From: Isoetes taiwanensis
Taxonomy: Eukaryota > Streptophyta > Lycopodiopsida > Isoetales > Isoetaceae
Direction: 5' to 3'
NCBI GenBank assembly: GCA_021234155.1
Contig: JAJEKV010000163.1
Span: 336,777 to 400,776 of the forward strand
Length of the DNA: 64,000 nt
This document shows positions 58,420 through 64,000 of this stretch, one piece after another. Positions within the stretch are counted from its first letter, which is position 1. Each line of letters begins with the position of its first letter. A program made the translations under genes and the position numbers. The notes beneath the pieces were generated by a model. That model was not told the origin of the DNA, made no database searches, and saw only the letters and a program-made list of their open reading frames with translations.

Positions 58420-61400
58420 GTCAGACCGTACTGTGATAAAATTGGTTTGAGGCTTGGGAAGCCATTAACCAGTTGTGGTAATGGAGTGCCATGTAATTCG
58501 CCAAGTTGAAAACGCCGGGTTGTACCATTTGAACACTCGGATATGACCAAGCCATCTCAACTTTAACTTCCCCCAGAAAATTTTTAACCGAATCCATAAA
58601 GTAAAACCAAATCACCTTCTTGAAAAATTTTGGTTCTCGCATGTTTGTCAGTGCAAAGATCGCGAATCGCTGACCATGAAGAACCCAATATATGCATCTC
58701 GCGATGAGTTCATCCAACCGCTCGGGTTGGTAAACTTGTTCTTGAAGAGTCAAGTAGTTGGCAGGAGTGGTAGCAAGGTGGAAACCGCTTTTTTGCCTAA
58801 GAACATATTCAAAAAGTACATCAATGCTTCCTTGACCATAAAACCAAACTTAAAGAGTGTGACTAGTAGCAATCTTGAAACAAATAAAATTTGTAAGCCC
58901 AAAGAAAACAATAAAATTTGTCTTGCCAAATTGCATATGGTGAAGCTGCCAAATTTTCTTGAGAATAGTGGATCGAGTCTTGTTTGTGGCCTTTCAGCTA
59001 AAACTATTCCCTTAAGGATAGTAAGGGGGTGTTTTACGTATGATGTATCACAGATAATCTGTCGTACCCTTTGATGGTGTGATTGATAAATGAACACCTC
59101 GACATCACTCATTCCGTGGGACAGCCAAAACGCGTGATGATTTGGCGAGTGATGACCTTTTGGCCGTGTTTTTCTTGCGCCGTATTGTTCAGCGCGCAAG
59201 CTTCGTTCTCTATTGGTAGTATAATCAAAGGATAACTGCATCGGGAAGTGTATCGTGTGCTGCGGCAGTATAATGTCACTGGTCCTACGGTAAGTCCGGC
59301 CCCCATTTGTTTGCTGGAAGTGCTGGCGGGCGGCATCAACGGAGAGCTGCCACGCCGTGGCCTACCTACACGCTGACAACATCACACGCAGCGGGCGTGG
59401 AGCGCGAAGTATCCTTGAAGATGTGGGCCGTAAATAGCCCGCCAGGCTATTTTGGCGGTCGCGTGGGCGTCACCATGGAAATGACTCACCATCGCCCTTC
59501 ATGGGCCTGTCTAACAATACCTGCACTTATGAGGGCATGACACACGAAGGATCAGTATCCTTGCCGCTTGTAAAGATGCGTAGTCTCGCAATCATGCGGT
59601 AGTCTCTGGACCTCACTTGAGAAAACCGGACAAGTAGCCAGTGATTGAAGCTTCTTATGAGAGCCGGGGATCTTGGAGGGGAAGAGCACCGCAAGAAGAT
59701 ATCACAGAAGCATGTGAAACCAATGGGGCGGGTCGCGGACTAAAAAACAACCGAGCATCGAAAGCACAGCCACCCAGAGGAATCATCTCGTGTATGTGTA
59801 GAGATACCTTGGTACAACATGAGATTTGCCAGTTTATGGAACATTCTCTAAAGGGAGCGTAATCTCTGTGTATTAGAAGGACCTAACGAAAGCAATTCTC
59901 TCGGGCCTGTGGGCGGACTTGTTGATCAAATATAGAAGTGCCCATGGTCAACAAAGAATTTAATTTGGCTGCCTGTAAGAGAGATACCACGGAAACGCTT
60001 GGACAAAAAATTAAGCCCAAGGCTTCCCCTCCTCGCGGCAGACAGCTGCGCCGCCAGATCATGTTTTCTCACTGCATAATCTGTTCGGCTTATTCCGCGC
60101 GCATCATATGCTTGGAGAAGTTTCAAAATCGTTAATTCACAGGCAAATAGCCGACATCCACATGAATGATGAAAGCAGCTGTCCCATTGAGGAGGAACAA
60201 GCACGGGGCCTGAAAGGCAAAGATCTCCAACCTGAGCAAAGATCCGGCCGGGGAATCCCAAGCCTGCGGGATTCATCACCCGTGAGTTTAAGTGAATGGG
60301 ATCAGCAGGCCGGCCGCAAGTCCAAAGGAACAGCTGTGGAATAATTTACCTTGCCCTGCAAAAGAACGCGGTCTCCTCTTTGATATTAGATGGTGCTTCT
60401 GGGAGCTTTAAGCACTAACCGCATTTTAGCAGGATCCTCGTGGTGATACCTCACTTACCGGTCTACGTCCAATGTAACACCGTGATGGTGACGCAGGCTG
60501 GGTGATTTCGTGATTTCGAGACCTTACCGCCGCATCATCACATTCCCTCGTAAAGACGAGCCCTATCATCCGTGTGGTCATCCGCAATCAGTAGGCTTAA
60601 AGTCACCTTTGAAAAAATCCGGAGAAAAGTGATTCTCCTTTCTGGCAATCTTGAAAAACCGAAAGAGCATGATGCTGCTGGAAACGCGGGATGGAGAGTT
60701 TGATAACTCCAAAAGGAACCACCTTAGGTAAAAGCGATTTCACGGGGTGGTGAAGGTAGCCTTTTCTAAGTTGATCAGCTGGATTGAAATTCTGATTGTA
60801 GCCGGAAAACCATCCATTAATGAGCATATTTATGACCAGCCAATTCTTCCGTAATCCTTGGCATGATCACGCCTATGGCTCACGGAGTTTGCGAGAAGTC
60901 CACGCCAAAACGCTGCATCTTACCGCTAGTAAGCCTTGAGAGTTAATGACGGCGGGGCTCACCTATTCGCATTATTTGACCTCGAGATCAAACCGCAGCC
61001 TGTAGTTTGTCAATTTCAGCCTTACCTGGCCACGTACTATGGAGCCCCAGACCGCCGCTGTTTAGCATGACGTGCACCGATATCGGTAGTGAAATAGTGA
61101 GTTCCCCAAAGTCTTTGCTGGGATACCTCAAGATCTTATAGCTCCGTGCAAAAATGTGGAACTTTTGAAGAGCGGATGGCGCTGCCTCGGGACAGGGTGT
61201 GGTTAAATGACGGTGCTTAGCGGATCGCCGATTGTTGCCAACGCCCACAATTCCAATTTCCAGGAGTTTGAATGTGAGGAACAACTTCCGCTGTGGCCGC
61301 GAAATACAAGGAGTGATGCTGAAGCGCCCATACAGGAGTCGTGATTTTGTGTTGGGGTGGTTTGAAGAGCGTTGTAGCCAACCCAACAAGCGGTTGCTTC

Positions 61401-61719
61401 CATGACAAAGATGAACGCCCAATGTAAGGTGAGAAAGTTCCAGGTCGGAAAATGGTCAAGACGCTGAATCTTGTATTGCAAGAGCTGTAAGGGGTCGAGC
61501 AGAAAATGCACAGCCCGTCCTGATCCAGAAGTCATCTCCTGTGGATCAAGATATTCGTGGTAGGGATGAAAGAGTACTACCGTGCGGGAGCTTCAAACTT
61601 GATATTCGCCGCACCGTCGAGAGAGAAGGTCTCAAAGACAAGTTCAACAAAATGTGAGATGATCTCGCCTAAGCCAAATCCATGGTAGTACTGAGATGAC
61701 CATCTCAGAATGACGAAGC
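58420..61719 (-). pseudogene. Probable pol remains of a Ty3-like element
   Basis: Minus strand, heavily frameshifted. A possible RT motif VVPFGVIKLSIPRFQQ lies near 60680-60745 (compare PFGxxNAPxxFQ of Ty3 RTs). A weak RNase H-like stretch ACALNNTAQEKHG lies near 59190-59230. No convincing YxDD box was found. The position downstream of a clearer retropepsin supports the reading, but each motif alone is weak. Confidence 0.35.
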
Positions 61720-62060
61720 CGTCCGCGGCCCAAGAATGAATACTTTGGCTTGACGGAGAAAAAGGTCTCGCCAACCAACATTTCATAATCACGGATCTTC
61801 ACCAGCCTTCTTCAAACACCAATTCTAGAGGGAATCGCACTGCCTATATTGATGTGAAGCAGGGCGTAACGCCTTGAGGGCGTGCTGTATAGCGGCCATT
61901 GGCCAACTTGATATCATAAGGGGTACCTGTGAAAGCTGCTTGATGCCCAATTGCTTTCCCTCGAAGTTTATCCAGGATAAGATTGATAAAGACTTCCACC
62001 ATCAATCAACATGATTGACTTGTTGATTGGTCTGCACCGCGGCACCGTAAGGAGGTGTTT
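61720..62060 (-). pseudogene. Ty3/gypsy-type retropepsin remnant
   Basis: Minus strand. NKSIMLIDGGS (Asp-Gly-Gly-Ser at 61992-62003) is followed, after a one-base shift, by INLILDKLRGKA, then TPYDIKLANGRYTARPQG (about 61865-61925). After another shift come DYEMLVG (61771-61793) and FLRQAKVFILG (about 61730-61765). The order LIDGGSxxN, ANG, YxMLxGxxFLxQA is that of plant Ty3-type aspartic proteases. Multiple shifts make it non-functional. Confidence 0.6.
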
Positions 62061-64000
62061 CTCGTAATACGTGTACCCCAACTGTGAATCGGGAAGGCAA
62101 TCGGGTCCCGAGAGCGTGGACAAAGTTTCAAAATGGTGGCTAAAACCCAAAGGAATTTGATTTTGCCGCTCTTCTTGGAGTTCCAAAGGAAAGAATCACA
62201 GGTTCCAAGGGAGTCAAGTCCGGAGCAGAAAGAAACGGGTAAACTTTTAGAGTTCCACCGCAAAATATTCGGCGTGTCCGGAGCCGGAGTGAGATGATTT
62301 TGAGTGGTTTAAGGATGCCGTTGGAGCTTCCCCGGTGATGGTATGCATATTTCTGGTAAGTGTAAAAGCGCCTTCGGCAATGAAGGAGGTTGGAGGATAC
62401 TTTGTCGCACTCTGGGCATGACATGAGGCATGAGTTTATCTTGCCCGGTAGTGAACTTTTTCCTCTTCGAGTGGATCGTGGTCGCATAAAGTAGGGGCAG
62501 GGAAAGGGATTATGAGGAACATTTTCTGGTCGAAGCCCTGGTCCGGCAAGGAAACCAAAACCAAACCCTCGCTGAAACCGCAGTGACTGAGAGCTCTAGC
62601 TTTTCTCAGCTGCCAGGATCCATCCTATGGAGCCGCGTGAGCTGTATGATGACGATAAAGTGGTTTATGTAAGAAATGCCGAGGGCCCCGCTGCTGGCCC
62701 AGCGCATCCAAAGTTGATAGCCATTATAGCGCATCGGACGCGGCTTGATTCGCAAAGCGAAAGGACTTGAACTTGAGGAAGTTGAGGGCACGCCATGGCG
62801 GCGGTACAATCTCATTCCAAACAAATGATAAAGCACCCAAGCTTGTGCCAGTGATCAAAGCGAGGACGCAAGCAAGCTGTCCTCGCGGCCGCATTTTGTT
62901 GGATACCGTTGATGGAGTGGTTGTGCTGAAATCACATGGACATGTCGCCCGTTGGGTTTGGTGGGCGTGGTCTCGGGACTTCGGGATATGTCCATCTTTT
63001 GCTGAAGGGTGTGTGATTGAGTACTGAGGGATTCTTCGTGCGACTGCAATACGCCGCCGCCAAGGAATGAGGATGCATCCATTGCGGAGTTGCACCCACA
63101 CAAATGGTTCGATATCGCGAAGGGAGTACCAAATCGACCGCTTAGAGGACTGGAGGGTTGAGGCCGAATCAGCACTGAAACGCGACGAGTGAATGAAGGC
63201 AAAGCCCCGGAGGCCAGTCAGGAGCCATTAAATCAATAGATGCCCGGCCAGTTCCCGCCCAAAGTCTAAAGTATTCAGCCGCTATATTTAAATACTTCCC
63301 TGGAAGTTTCCTGAAGCGAGAATGAAGATCCAAAACCTTCCATTCGCGGCCTTGCCAAGATCATCGAAAGCCGTTTGAGCAAGAAGGATCATCATCCGGT
63401 GGTCCAATAATGAGAAAAGGAAAGCAGCCTACTTCAGTCCAGCTTACTTCCAAATTTGCCTTTGGTTTCCACAAGAGCCATTGGATGATGGGATTCCACG
63501 TAGCTGCAGGGAAAAGATATGAAACTCAGCTTTATGCTTGTTTTAATCTCATTTGTGCATGCTCGCAGCCCCAAATTCTTCCACTGAGCACCTCTGATCC
63601 GTGCCAAGCCTGCCTTCAGTATCGCTAAAAAGTGGGGAGAGACGCCTGGAGGTTCCAGCAAGTACATTGCACGCCCCGTGGCGAGGGTGCAAGGGCGAGA
63701 ACATGCAATGGTTTTAAACTTCCATGACCCGTAAGAGGTGCGCATAAAGACAGCAAAAGCGAGCGTTCCCCGCAGGAGTGACCCAGTAATCAAAAGGTCA
63801 GCGAGGTTTGAAAGACTCAAGAGCAGTAAACCGGAAGGTTTGTTGAAGTTAAAGGAATTGGCGATATGTCTCACTAGAGTCGAAGGTTTTATACCTAATT
63901 CGGCCAAAATGGGAGGACATGGTGGGGGGGCAGAGGAGTATGTTTAGGGAGATATGGGATGTGAGGGCAATTTCTGAAAATATGTAAATTAAATACTGAA
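62061..64000 (-). other. Possible gag side of the Ty3-like remnant
   Basis: Minus-strand frames of 110-157 codons (62140-62487, 62855-63202, 63434-63907) lie upstream of the retropepsin, where gag is expected. No clear zinc knuckle or gag motif was found, so the assignment is by position only. No LTR was recognised. Confidence 0.3.

Overview
This looks like nuclear DNA of a land plant with a large, repeat-rich genome. The supporting evidence is one intact intron-containing OTU-protease gene, a plant-type tRNA-Arg(UCU), a degraded AN1/C2H2 zinc-finger (stress-associated-protein type) gene, two Ty1/copia elements primed by initiator tRNA-Met, LINEs with a C-terminal zinc motif, and a Mutator-like relic. 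A 10-kb intron and low gene density suggest a fern, gymnosperm or similar lineage, but the species cannot be named from the sequence alone.

Layout. 1-5.1 kb: a (GA)n microsatellite, then three LINE copies head-to-tail on the minus strand, all sharing the same 3' end. 5.1-9.7 kb: an unidentified minus-strand open frame, a Mutator-like transposase relic, and otherwise unassigned sequence. 9.7-21.0 kb: a tRNA-Arg (minus), then an OTU-domain cysteine-protease gene (plus) readable in seven coding exons. Its first six coding exons lie within 1 kb. The last exon lies 10 kb away, behind an intron holding a LINE relic, a copia relic and a complete young copia element with a 5-bp target duplication. 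21.5-26.1 kb: a second complete copia element, minus strand, of a different subfamily and visibly older. 26.1-44.8 kb: no recognisable gene. Degenerate AGATTCT-rich arrays and their neighbouring block recur in inverted orientation about 16 kb apart, and a roughly 3.4-kb block occurs twice in permuted order. 44.8-51.6 kb: AT-rich unassigned sequence with a LINE relic. 51.6-52.9 kb: an AN1-C2H2 zinc-finger gene, intron retained but broken by many small indels. 55.9-64 kb: visibly GC-richer sequence with frameshifted minus-strand coding remains, including a Ty3-like retropepsin segment.

How it fits together: the only gene that appears functional is the OTU protease (with the tRNA); nearly everything else is retrotransposon-derived. 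Coding remains right of about 26 kb carry unusually many 1-2 base indels. The OTU gene carries none. Part of the apparent decay could therefore be sequence or assembly error, and should be tested before any pseudogene claim.
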